Notes under the pieces: generated by a model | Seen by the model: only the letters and a program-made list of their open reading frames with translations | Told to the model about the DNA's origin: nothing | Database searches by the model: none | Shown: piece after piece, positions 11,571 through 21,649 of the stretch | Layout: every line of letters starts with the position of its first letter | Numbering within the stretch: position 1 is the stretch's first letter | NCBI GenBank assembly: GCA_950295325.1 | Contig: OX485803.1 | Coordinates: 11,100,001-11,164,000, forward strand | Source: Polytrichum commune | Taxonomy: Eukaryota; Streptophyta; Polytrichopsida; Polytrichales; Polytrichaceae | Direction: 5' to 3' | Length of the DNA stretch: 64,000 nt | Translations under genes and position numbers: made by a program

Positions 11571-13114
11571 AGTGCAGGCAGTCTCCTGCTGCTTCAACAG
11601 GGGCTTGTCGTCAAGGATTTATCATTCACCAAAAGCAGGAAATGACATTGACGAAAACGTCTTCCTCTAGAGATAGATATGCATATACAATGTACGACAA
11701 AACTAACTTTTTTGTTCATGGTACGACGCAGAATCCTTCAAAAAGGGTTGCTTTTAAAAAGCACTAAAATTAAAGCGAATGACATCACGAAGGTTTATCT
11801 TGATGTCCATGCTCTCGCACCGTTCACCGGTGTGCTTAAATCAAGCATGAATATCCTACTACGTGTGTTCCATCAATTATTGACCAATCAAATTTGGCAT
11901 TATATTGACTTGAATCGAGTCGCGTTGACACTATTGAGGGTCATGAAGTTGCCATGCACTTGGCGACCGTTTAGCAATGTACCCGCAATAAGGGCCACTT
12001 CACACACGAGCCAAGAGCCGTGACCATGAAATTGTGAGAGCCCCAAAGAAAGTGTCCAAAGGCCGTCCCAAGACACCTCCAAAATCATGTAGTGTGGTCA
12101 TGGATCCTCAGGTGTAGTGTGAAGTCATATGTGATCGGGCCCTCAACCATATGTTATTTCAATGAATTTCTATTTATGCGGGTCATCACATATGATAAAA
12201 TAGAGTAAATCAACAGTTGTGAGCATTTGGAGTGCCATGGTCTCCCGGTTTTGTGTGAGGCCTACTTCCAAGAGGTGGTCTTTGAAATTAGTCTAAGTGA
12301 CCATGAAACATGATCCATTCGATGCCATGTAGGAATCCATGTAGACTTTACAACCATCTTGCAGTCACATACTCGGTCGGTCCCTCAAACGTAGTGTGAA
12401 GCGAACTTGAACCGGCTCCACCTTTTCCACCAGTGGGAGTGCTTGAGGTGTGATGGTCACGGACTCTTAGTCGTCGTGTGTGAAGTGGCCCTAACTCCGA
12501 ATAACACACACTAATTGGTATAATTGATGGAGTAGGATTGTGTGACCTAGAACACACTTGTCATTTGACACGGATGGTTATTGAACTTGACTTTGTTTAC
12601 ATGTGTGAAATTGAATGTATGACAGTTGTAGATTGATTTCGACACATGTAAATGGGGCCATGTCATAATGACCGCGTGTGTAAAATGGCAAGTGTCTTCT
12701 AGGACCACGTTCCTACTATTGCCGACAACCTAGTAGGGTCTTTTGACCTTTATCATCATGCCTATGGAGCCTATGAATCCCAAACCCTTGGGTGGGCCTT
12801 ACAAAGCAGTTATGTGTTTGGAGGTTGGCTTGATAGCCATGTGATTTGTGTGCATGGTTAGAATTTCCAATATTTGGGCACACAAAACGAGTGGCCATGT
12901 CGAGGGGAAACGACAAGTTGAGAAGCCCAACACGGCTACAATACTAAATGGATTTATGGGCCACATCGAATGCAAAGAACCACACTAAAGTTTTGAGATT
13001 TGGAAAAATAACGTAGACCATGATAATTCTCCATCTGCAAATTTATTGCAACGGGGTGAATTAGCAAAAACCCAATGACCTACCCGATAAGATTATTTGT
13101 GTAGACATATACTT
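11571..13114. other. Unassigned intergenic DNA
   Basis: No protein similarity was recognised. Between 12000 and 12600 a loose repeat recurs three times (TGTGTGAAG or TAGTGTGAAG with CCCTCAA), suggesting an old degenerate local repeat. The small open frames here overlap on both strands. Confidence 0.35.
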
Positions 13115-13453
13115 CACTAAATATTGTATCTAGTGTCATATGGTGTTATTGTCATCCTAAAGTACTTTAAGTTCATCCAAATGCCAAGTATTGAATCAAA
13201 CTTTGGTATATTTTGCATCGTAACAATTTTGTAATGAAATATTATCGTGAATGATTGAAATTTGGATAAAAATCACTTAATAAGTGACAGTAATTGCAAC
13301 ATTGTGAAATCATAATGCTCAATTTTCTTAACAAGGACTGACAAATAGTGTTAGGTTTATATTAAGTGTTGGTGACACTACCATGGGTGCTTTACAAATC
13401 GTATTGAGCAAGACAAATGGAATTGGTGACACTAAATACAATATTTAGTGTAC
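13115..13453 (+). repeat. MITE family B, copy B1
   Basis: Bounded by two palindromic ends: CACTAAATATTGTATCTAGT at 13115 and GACACTAAATACAATATTTA closing at about 13453. The inner sequence matches, in reverse, the repeat at 43151-43525 (GTGACAGTAATTGCAACA-type block, AATTTCAATCAT/ATGATTGAAATT, and ATTTGTCAATCCTTG/AAGGACTGACAAAT), and in the same orientation the partial copy at 42000-42215. Confidence 0.7.
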
Positions 13454-13496
13454 TTGTTTTGATTGATATGAAGATTTATAAAAGATCATTAATGAT

Positions 13497-13825
13497 ATTA
13501 AAGAACCTACTTATAGGTATAAATTGTAAGACTAGTCAAATTTTGGTATTTGGTGGGTATGTCGAGGTGAGAGGATATTTGTATACCCAAGTTATCATTT
13601 GAGTCAATGTCATGTTGGTACTAGGAGATTTTACTTAGGTATGAAGGTTCTAGCATGGTTCATTGACTTGAATGGTATTGAAAAAAAAAATACCATCAAA
13701 TGTGTCAAATCCTTGGTATTATATTTCAATACCATTCAAATTGATGTATCATGGTATCAAAAAAATATGAAATCCTGAGTATGGATATCCAAATGGTATT
13801 AAAAATAAGACTGTACCAAACCAAC
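13497..13825 (+). repeat. MITE-like repeat family D, copy D2
   Basis: Shares its order of motifs with 37727-38020: AAAGAACCTAC, GGTATnAAAATTGTAA, TTTGnTGGGnATnTCnAGGTG, GGGTCAATnTCAT, GATTTTACnTAGGTAT, then repeated GAATGGTATT/AATACC units. No coding potential. Ends are not sharply defined. Confidence 0.55.
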
Positions 13826-14095
13826 ACCCCCTATAAGGCCATCTATTCATAACATGGTATTTGTGAAAACATCACATGGCACTTAAAAAGTCGTATTTGT
13901 TGTTTCTTGAATGCAGAGAAGGCTGGCTTGAATTGGTCTTTGGAGGCAACTTTTGCCAACTACACAAGTTTTTGCCAACTACATCTTTTTCCAAAGTTCA
14001 AGTGCATTCCACAAGACTAAAAGTTGAGCTGGCCTTGAAAATAGAACGTCACATGTGGATGTGGCGTTTTGACGAATACTATGTTTCGTGACCAC

Positions 14096-14640
14096 TACAC
14101 CGTTATGATAATTAGTGTCATGCACGTTATTTGCAAAGGGCCAAAACTAGATGGTTAGAGGTCTCAAAGTGTCGCGTCAGCTAATTGCCAATATAATACA
14201 CCTCGTCAACACGAAGTAACTTTTTATAAGTGTAAAAGTAACTTACAATATGACATTTAGCGTAGCACATTGGGATACTTGAGATGATAGTTTTGTGTTT
14301 TGGTATGCAAGGGGAAGATAATATTGTGCATACTAATGCCAAGTATCATGTGTCTACACTTTTAATATGAAAGAGGAAGATATTCTTGAGCATACTGATA
14401 CCCAGTGTCATTTGTGTACACTTAAGTCAACTTGAAGATCATTGTGTAACACAGGCTTACTCCTCATAACACTATTGAACATACTCATGCCAAGATATTA
14501 GTAAGCGCACTTGAACACCAAGTGTCATGAGGTGACAATTATGGTGAAGTTGTTAATTGTCAATGTAACCTAGCATACGCCTCAAAATAGGCTAAGTGAT
14601 AGTATTATGCATGTGACACTAAATATCATGAATGATGTAC
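14096..14640 (+). repeat. MITE family A, copy A4
   Basis: About 545 bp and co-linear with A1, from a degenerate left end (ACACCGTTATGATAATTAGTGT) to the right end (GACACTAAATATCATGAATG). It lacks the nested insertion seen in A3 and so serves as an uninterrupted reference for the family. Confidence 0.75.
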
Positions 14641-15787
14641 TTTAGTCCCATGGCAATTTAGACAAACCATCAAGTATTTATTTTATTTTCAGATTTTTAT
14701 TTTGACAAATAAAATATCTTGATAGATTCCCACTTTTGCTTCACAAAAATGAGATTATTTTGATGACAAGAGCTTTTTAGAAGAAAAAAAATTCCCAACA
14801 AACCCTAAAATAACGTAATCAATGCCAAAACCGCCACAGTACTATGGTGTAAAGATGCCACATGCGCAAACTGAGGTCCATACTCCTTGAAACTTGAACA
14901 TGTCAAACTCGAAATCAATGGTGAAAGAATGATTAAAGTGCAAGTTCTCGGAAGGTGATTTGCCCCCAATAATTTCAACCCTCGAGATTCAGTGTTGAAC
15001 CTTTCTCAGCTTGAAGAAGACACAATCTCTTCCCTTAAGTTTGTTGGAAGTCTCAGTCACTGAAGTGGACATTCGGCAACCTGTAGGCATAACCTTTGGA
15101 ACGACTTACACATAATAGGAAATTTCCAAAGGACTTATCTGCTTCACTGTCACAATTGAGGCCAATATTTATGTTCATCTGACTTGAATCCTAACACAAG
15201 TTGGCCAAATTTTGAAGGATGTAGATCTGCGTGCAAGGACTTGAGAAGTATTTGAGCTGCCTTGCAGGATGACAAGAATGCTTTCAAAATTTGAAGCAGA
15301 TCCTCCATCACAAAATCCATACATCAAAACTGACTCACATTGATTCAATCACATCAAACTACAGCATTGAATCAATGCATACCAAACAGAGCGTTGCAAT
15401 TTTAATCCGTTGAATTTACAATTTACAATTGCAAGACCTAAAAGGTTGACTTATGCGGTGAATCGATGTTGAATGGATCAATATCTAAATGTTGTTTTAC
15501 CACTGAAAAGACATTAAACCATAAAGAGTGTGTGTCACTTTCATTTTGAGATGAATAGGTGTTTCTGAAAAACTATGTTCGTAGTTGTGAGAATGCTATT
15601 ACAAACTTGTTCAGAGCTCATATTCAATGAAGTACAATGCCACGACCTAAAATCCATTGAGTGAAGTTAAAGCACGGCTCATGTAGTGCAAAAGTTCGAA
15701 GGATAAACAAAATTCTATGTAAAGAACTGTAGTGATAAAACTTCCATGATTTAAATCTATGTATTTGATAAACTGTAGTGATAGAAT
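14641..15787. other. Unassigned DNA; possible broken minus-strand coding fragment at 14900-15315
   Basis: On the minus strand an ATG at about 15310 opens 54 codons (beginning MEDLLQILKAFLSSCK) and stops. Downstream on the same strand, codon-like stretches in other frames continue to about 14900. A GTAAGT donor-like site follows ATTATGT near 15118. It could be exons of an unrecognised gene or a decayed fragment. I recognise no domain and do not call a gene. Confidence 0.3.
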
Positions 15788-16184
15788 CTATGTGGGTGTT
15801 ATTTGATTTTTTCATATTATTTCATGTTCTTCAACTTCTACTGATCAGATTTACACACGAAACTCGTCATGCCTTGCATTAACAAATCTATGAGAAATCT
15901 ACGATGAAACATCAACAAGAACCATATTGAAAACTGGACCTCCTTTGATTTAGTTATGGTTATTGGAAGTGCATGTCTGTTGATTCCGTAATTGAATACA
16001 TAAATCCTCCCAATTATGTTCACTATTGAGTGTGGAGTAGTTAATATAATTTGAAGACTTAGTGCAATTTCTTTTAAACAAGTTCAATAGTGGTGTTTGT
16101 CCCTTGATGTCCACCTAACCACACACCAATTAAATACAAAATACCCGAACAAGAAATGTAACCGAATAACACCCACATATCTTC
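15788..16184 (-). repeat. MITE family C, inverted copy C2
   Basis: Starts with CTATGTGGGTGTTATTTG and ends with GAATAACACCCACATATC, an inverted pair. The body matches C1 and C3 in reverse. With C3, only about 210 bp away, it forms an inverted pair of elements. Confidence 0.7.
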
Positions 16185-16397
16185 GTATAGAATGACAATG
16201 ATGGCTTGGAGGACTAAATGTTGAAGGATGTGGCATCCAATGTAGCCAAATGTGCTCCAAAAATTACTCTGTAGGATTGCATTTCAACATGTACTCGATC
16301 TACACAACCGATATTGTCAACTAGAAACTTAAAGCCAATGTTTACTTCCATATTTCATTTCCTGAAAATGTTGCAAATCTTACACTTGTGACAACTT

Positions 16398-16773
16398 AAG
16401 GTATGTGAGTGTTATTCAATTACTTTTCTTAATCGGACACCCATACTTGATTGGTGAGTGGTTTGACGAGTATCACAAAACAAACTCCATAAAGACACAT
16501 AGCTAACAAAGATTGGACTATGTCTTCAAGTTTTATTAAGCACTCCACACTCAATAGTGAACACAATTGGGAGGACCTAAATGTTCAGTTAAAGAACCAA
16601 CAAACATGCATTTTCAATAACCATAACTAAATAAGGGGAGATCTGATTTCCAATCCAATTTCTGCTGATGTTTTATTGTAGATTTGCTATTGCAAAACAA
16701 GTTTCGTTGTGTAAATCGAATTGGTAGAAGGTGGAGAACATGAAAAACGAACCTAATAACACCCACATACCTT
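16398..16773 (+). repeat. MITE family C, copy C3
   Basis: Starts AAGGTATGTGAGTGTTATT and ends AATAACACCCACATACCTT, so its termini are inverted copies of each other. The internal sequence is about as long as C1 and shares TTGTGTAAATCGAAT and GGTAGAAGGTGGAGAACATG. Confidence 0.75.
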
Positions 16774-16786
16774 AGAATTCTAACTG

Positions 16787-17100
16787 AAGTTCGAATCCAT
16801 CTTGTCCTCATGCAAATTGTTCAGATGGTACCAGAATTAGGTCACCAATTACCACTTTCTTTCACATCGGTGGCCATTAATTTGAGTTCAGATGCAGACT
16901 CCGGCATTCTTCACTTAATTTTAGCTCCAGTTCCTGGATTGGAGTTCACAGGGCAAGTCACACTTAAAATTGCACTGCACCTGCGCAACAAATTAGTCCA
17001 AGCTTGTCACAACCAGCAATTGAGGGACATGGCTATGGCGATCTGTTGTAAACCAGAGGAAGATTTACTAACCAAATTGCATTGCCATCATCTTTGTTAA
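16787..17100 (+). other. Unassigned open segment left of the AP2 duplication
   Basis: A 96-codon plus-strand frame (16810-17100) with an ATG is present but resembles nothing I know. It ends where the duplicated AP2-locus segment begins. I list it as sequence, not as a gene. Confidence 0.2.
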
Positions 17101-18395
17101 TGTGGCTATTCGAGAACCATGCATGCGGACATTGACATCGATAATCTCTACACAAAAACCTGGAAAATTGGATCCATGATCCATACAATGACTCATATGG
17201 AGCTCAGACAACTGTGGGCTTATTTTGAGGTTACTTATTTAAAACATTCTGGTGTGGCATCAGAGAGGACGAGTCTCTAATCCATCTGATATCACTTCCT
17301 TCTTCAAATTAATTAGAAGCCACTCGAGAACCTGTCCGCGTTCTCTACACATGGAAAACATTTAACCTAGCACGTTTTTGAAAGACATGAATGACAATCG
17401 GCTGCACACACTGTTTTGGTGATCCCATTTTGGACAGTGTGTTGTAGTAGATTCTTGAGCATTTGACCTGAGTCACAAGGAAGCAGTCTGATATATGGAT
17501 GCTTGGGAGCTTAGAGATCTCCGAGTAGCTATGGTGGAAGAAATTGGATGGCTCACCAACATAGAAATTCGCACCTAACAATATGTTCCTCACGTGGGAG
17601 CATGTGACAGATCTGCTTGAAATCTCTCAAATCCTCCTCAGGGATTCCTCAGACCGAGGTGAAACGCCTCTGGTTTTCGAAAGCAAACAAATTGATTCCA
17701 GAGAGTCCTCACGTTTCTCGTTGATGCTAAAATTCTCAAGAATAACATTTATTTGAGCGACTTCTATTCTACTGACCACTTTGACCTTCTTAAGATATAT
17801 ATGGCTCCTCATACGCCGAGAGCCCTGCCACCTTAGAATTTGAGGTTGGATGGCTCGATGGTGCGGAATGGTCAGGTACTTGTGGAGATTTACCAAGAAT
17901 TTGAAACTCTCACGATTTTTGCCGAAGGTTCAACAGTCTGCCTCTGACGAAGAAATTAAGTCGGGACTATGCATACGTGAGGCTATGATATCCGCATTCT
18001 GAAAGTGGATCCAATGTTACAAACGGAGGAGCTATTGCACATTCAATCCGAGAGTGTCGCGTGAAGATCCAGAAGTATGTAAGTCCCTTCGATGCAAGCA
18101 AGATTATTTGGATCTTTTTTTTGTAACCTCTAACCTGATATTCCTCCTGGCTCCTCCACACCACTCCAGCAAATTTTGTGTATTAATACTGGAGTGTGAT
18201 AATTCTCTGTTGAAATGTCCGTGAGGAAACTGGTGTCCCCCAAATTCAAGCACAGCTCAAAATTCTTCAACTTCAGTTGCAATCTGCCGAGATTTTATAT
18301 GAGACTGCGATTGCACCCCATAAATGAACACAGGCAGATTGATTGAGCTATACCACAAACGTTGTGTTGAAAATCATCCGAGTTGAATGAATCAA
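17100..18395 (-). repeat. Segmental duplication of the AP2 locus, degraded copy
   Basis: This segment aligns in the same orientation with 21650-23415. Matching landmarks in order are CCATGCnGGACATnGACA, ATGGAGCTCAGACAA, GGGCTTATTTTGAG, GATCCCATTTTGGACAGTGT, GAGTCCTCA, the pseudogene C-terminus, TTCTnTGTTGAAATG, and AGGCAGATTGA. Divergence is considerable and it lacks about 0.4 kb of internal coding sequence. The cystatin gene separates the two copies. Confidence 0.8.
17627..18165 (-). pseudogene. AP2-like gene copy lacking the AP2 domain
   Basis: Reading leftward, this segment encodes remnants of both ends of the AP2-like protein at 22268-23062. The upstream part resembles the middle of the intact protein (LKKVKVVSRIEV against LKKVKAASSRDV). 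It jumps directly to the C-terminal tail (NVILENFSINEKREDSLES against NAVLEKYSIKQTCEDPLES). Everything between, about 135 residues including the whole AP2 domain, is missing, as by one internal deletion of roughly 0.4 kb. The N-terminal third is recognisable only at DNA level and has frame breaks. The tail runs 13 residues past the intact protein's end because the stop is changed. It cannot encode a DNA-binding AP2 protein. Confidence 0.7.
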
Positions 18396-18804
18396 CATTC
18401 ACGGGTGAGTGGCGATGGATCCAAGATTCAAAGAACATCGGATACCATGAATTGGAAACGACGGAATTAGGAGGAGGGTGTGGAACCATCAAATTGCAGG
18501 AACAAATCAAGGGTTTAGCTGCCAGGAATAGATTATTAGCAACAACTGGTTCTTCTACCTCGCAAGAGAAGGATGAGGAGACATTGATAGCAGCCTTGCT
18601 CTTTTTGTCCAATCTGATGAGACCCATATTTCCGAATTCCATAAAACAGAAATCTGCGTGGTTCTACTTGAAGTCAGCTCCTCTATAAACTTTAACAGGA
18701 AGGCTTCACCTACCCTATTTCATCACTTTCGGTGCTAGAATGCAAGATTTTTCATGCTTCTTGAGATTGTTGTAATTCTTAGTCTTCAAGGTGAATGTAG
18801 TGCG

Positions 18805-18821
18805 TTGACCTTACATCCAAT
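18805..18821 (+). promoter_or_regulatory. W-box and CCAAT motifs upstream of the cystatin gene
   Basis: TTGACC (18805-18810) matches the WRKY W-box core, and CCAAT (18817-18821) follows. Both are short and could be chance, but they lie just upstream of the ACGT cluster. Confidence 0.3.
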
Positions 18822-18843
18822 GGCTGTAGCTCAGATAATGTAA

Positions 18844-18880
18844 CACGTGGCAGTATCTCCGCCACGTCACGAGCCACGTT
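18844..18880 (+). promoter_or_regulatory. Cluster of three ACGT-core (ABRE/G-box type) elements
   Basis: CACGTGGC at 18844-18851, GCCACGTCAC at 18861-18870 and GCCACGTT at 18873-18880 place three bZIP-type ACGT cores within 37 bp, about 60 bp upstream of a TATA-like box. ABRE elements with multiple ACGT cores are typical of ABA- and drought-responsive plant promoters. Many phytocystatins are stress-induced, so this fits the downstream gene. Binding is inferred from motifs only. Confidence 0.55.
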
Positions 18881-18904
18881 AGCGGATCCGCCGTAGTCGG
18901 GGAG

Positions 18905-18912
18905 CTATAAGA
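18905..18912 (+). promoter_or_regulatory. Probable TATA box of the cystatin gene
   Basis: CTATAAGA lies about 205 bp before the cystatin ATG. With a start site about 30 bp on, it would give a leader of roughly 170 nt. It is the best TATA-like sequence between the ACGT cluster and the start codon. Confidence 0.45.
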
Positions 18913-19110
18913 TAGGAAGAGCAAGGTTGAAGACCATGAAGCCAGCGACGGAATCATTCTGTTTATATCGAAACAACCCCCTTTCTCTACATTACAAGGC
19001 CACTCCCAAGCTCTTCTGAGATTTCCGCCAGTCTTGTTTTGCATTGCGACTTTTGTTTTTTTCCAAGCCAGTTTTAAGCCAATTTCAAGCCAGGTTTGGT
19101 GTCTGTCACC

Positions 19111-20142
19111 ATGTTGGGAGGCAAGAAGGAAGTGTCCGCAGCTGCCAACGATCTCGAGGTCGAGGAGTTGGCCAACTATGCCGTCAACGAGCACAATAAT
19201 CGTAAGGTTTGTTCTTCTCTCCTGGTCGGTGCTCATTTTTCAACACATTTTTGTGTCTCCTAGTTTTTCTCTTAAAATGCGTTTCTGAACGTTTTAATTT
19301 GAAAGATGTAGGTCGTAATTGGGTTCTTCATTCGTTTCTTCTGATCTGCGAGAGGAACCCTGATGTTGGGGTTTCGTAGTGTTGTGGGTTTGTCGTACAG
19401 AAAATTTTCAGAGAATGTTGTTTTTGTGGTCTTCCGGGGTTATGAATCATCACGTAGTGATGGCGAGGTTGTCTGTTTTGGTGTTCTTTGCAAACAAGTC
19501 TGGAGAAGACGGCCTTTAAGAAATCTTCAAGAGATGTTGTTTTGTGGTCTTTTGAAGTCATGAAACGTTGTATAGTGATGCTGAGGATGTCTATGTTTGG
19601 TCTTCCGGGGTTATGAATCATCTTCTAGTGATGGTGAGAATGTCTCTTTGGGTATTCTTTGCAAAATAGTCTGGAGAATGACCTTTCAGAAATTCCCAGA
19701 GCTGTTGTTTGTTTTTGTGGTCTTTCCAAGTTATGGATCATCGTGTAGTGATGATGCGGATGTCTATGTTTGGTCTTCTGGGTTATGTACCATCGTGTAA
19801 TGATGGTGAGGATGTCTATGTTTGGCGTTATTTGCAAAATAGTTTGGAGAAGATGACCTCCAAGAAATCTCTAGCAGATTTCGTTTTTGTGGTCTGTCGA
19901 AGTTATGAATCATCGTGTAGTAATGGTGAGGATGTCGATGTTTGGTGTTTTTGCAGAATAGTTTGGAGAAGATGACCTTCTCCAAGGTGGTGTCAGCGCA
20001 CAAGCAGGTGGTGCAGGGAACCATGTATCACCTGGTGATTGAGGTAATGGAGGCCAGCAAGCCCAAGGAGTATGAGGCCAAGGTGTGGGTGAAGCCATGG
20101 GAGAACTTCAAGAAGGTGGAAGAGTTCAAGCCCAAGGCATGA
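19111..20142 (+). CDS. Phytocystatin (cysteine protease inhibitor), two exons
   Basis: Exon 1 is 19111-19206 (32 codons) and exon 2 is 19957-20142, giving 93 residues. The phase-0 intron has AAG|GTTTGT at the donor and TTTTTGCAG at the acceptor; the alternative donor C|GTAAGG would hit a stop at once. All family hallmarks are present: an N-terminal Gly pair (residues 3-4), the plant signature ELANYAVNEHN (19-29), the QVVQG inhibitory loop (49-53) and the Pro-Trp of the second loop (79-80). There is no signal peptide or C-terminal extension, so it is a small, probably cytosolic inhibitor of papain-like proteases. Intron position inside the region after the LARFAV-type signature agrees with plant cystatins. 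The promoter carries an ACGT-core cluster. The intron is unusual: it is built of repeats that copy its own 3' splice junction. Confidence 0.9.
19430..19956 (+). repeat. Tandem repeats in the cystatin intron that copy the intron/exon 2 junction
   Basis: The intron contains three upstream copies of the junction region at about 19486-19520, 19656-19690 and 19829-19865, plus the true one at 19951. Each reads TTTGCAA...AGTnTGGAGAA followed by GACCT-like sequence, as in the start of exon 2. A sub-unit of about 41 bp (TATGAATCATCnTGTAGTGATGGTGAGGATGTC-like) recurs six times. Every upstream copy has TTGCAA where the genuine acceptor has TTGCAG. Confidence 0.85.
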
Positions 20143-21649
20143 TTAGCAGGGTTAACCACTGCTTGACACGGGTGTTAGAAAAGAATGACACTGACTGTGT
20201 CCTTTCCTACATAAACATTTCACAGTTTGTCAACTTTATTAGAAAGCATTTCTTGCGGATATGGTGGCTTGTTCATATCATCTAGTATTTTGTACATAGG
20301 TATATTGTATGTTCAACTGGCCTATGTCGTTTCGTCCAGTCAAGAAATAGCAGAACTGGAGGATTCTTTGACGACCCATATTGAAAACTTTGTGTCCATG
20401 ACGTTTTCACATTTTGTAAAATTCTGGAAATTTTCTTTGTCAACATGAAGTATGGTGCTTTTGTGAAGTTGTGCATGGACCTTCTTTCAAATTGGACAGT
20501 TTCTGCTCGAGTTGATCCAATTTGAGTTCCCATAAGTATGTCAGTATCTGTATCCATTTTGAGGTTTTGAAAATGGACCAAAGTAAAGATAACCGGTTGA
20601 TTCTTTGGTAATATTGGGTTATATTAATAACAACTTTGTATATGTGAAGAAGTTTCTGCAATTTGTACATCTAGGGAAAATCCCAATCAGCTGAGGTTTC
20701 CTTTTTGAAGTGTGCATGAAGTGGATACTCTGAGTTCATACATTTTTCAGTATGTTGTATGTTTTTTGAGATTTTGGTCATCATAATCTATACTATATAA
20801 TGAGCTGAAATCAAGGCATGTTCACTTCTGAGTCAAGATGTTTCAGATCATTCAATCTGGAATCCCCAAATACCCATTCTACACATTGAAATGTTGGGAT
20901 TTGCGTATGTCATGACATTCATCAATGGCATGCTGGGAACTCTGATGGCTCAGTAGCTTATTGACCTATTTGAAGTTTATATAAATGGTGCATGTCTTTT
21001 GGATTTATTTGCATCATAACACGTACAAGATAAATCTCTCAATTGGAAACACTAAGCTATGTGATATTCAGGACTTTATGAAGCTAAGAAAACTGCTGTC
21101 TTGAACAACTGTGCCCACTTTAATTAATGATAGTTTCCACCTGCTCTCCTTGACATATACTCTCTACAGCACCGAAAATCTTGATGGATTTTCAAAGAAT
21201 TGTCAATGTACAAATCCGAACTTGTGCATACAGTATTTGATTCTGCAAAACAGGAAATACTGTATCATTGTAATAAGAAGCTTCGTTGAGGAATGTCACA
21301 CCTGAAGAGCATTGCTTTTGCAGCTTCTAGACCAGTAAACAAGAAAAGATTGTGAGGTCATGTCTTTACTGCAACACAGAGTTGACACCGTTTCTTTCAA
21401 AATTACGGAAATGCTTCTCAACACAAATTTACAAGCAAGCCAAATGATTCACCTCACATCGCCAATGAGCTGTAACTCACTCCACAAATATCTGCAAAAG
21501 CAATCACTACTCAACTGGGATGGAAGTTCAGAAATTTTGAAACCTATTGCAACAATCAATGAAGTGCCTTCCTAGTATGAAGTCCGCACATCATCTACTA
21601 GCAATTCAGGGAGAAGGTGATCTACCTGAAGATCACGTCTACCAAACCA
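20143..21649. other. Cystatin 3' region and unassigned intergenic DNA
   Basis: The first few hundred bases should hold the cystatin 3' UTR, although no canonical AATAAA is close to the stop. No second gene was recognised; the small frames at 20227-20670, 21111-21305 and 21360-21575 look random. Confidence 0.4.

Noticed and set aside
18295-18688. Open frames on both strands (115 and 101 codons) upstream of the cystatin gene
   Set aside because: They overlap antisense to each other; the left part lies in the duplicated AP2 upstream region, and neither resembles a known protein.
19034-19288. 84-codon plus-strand frame overlapping cystatin exon 1
   Set aside because: It is out of frame with the cystatin exon, which carries all the family motifs.
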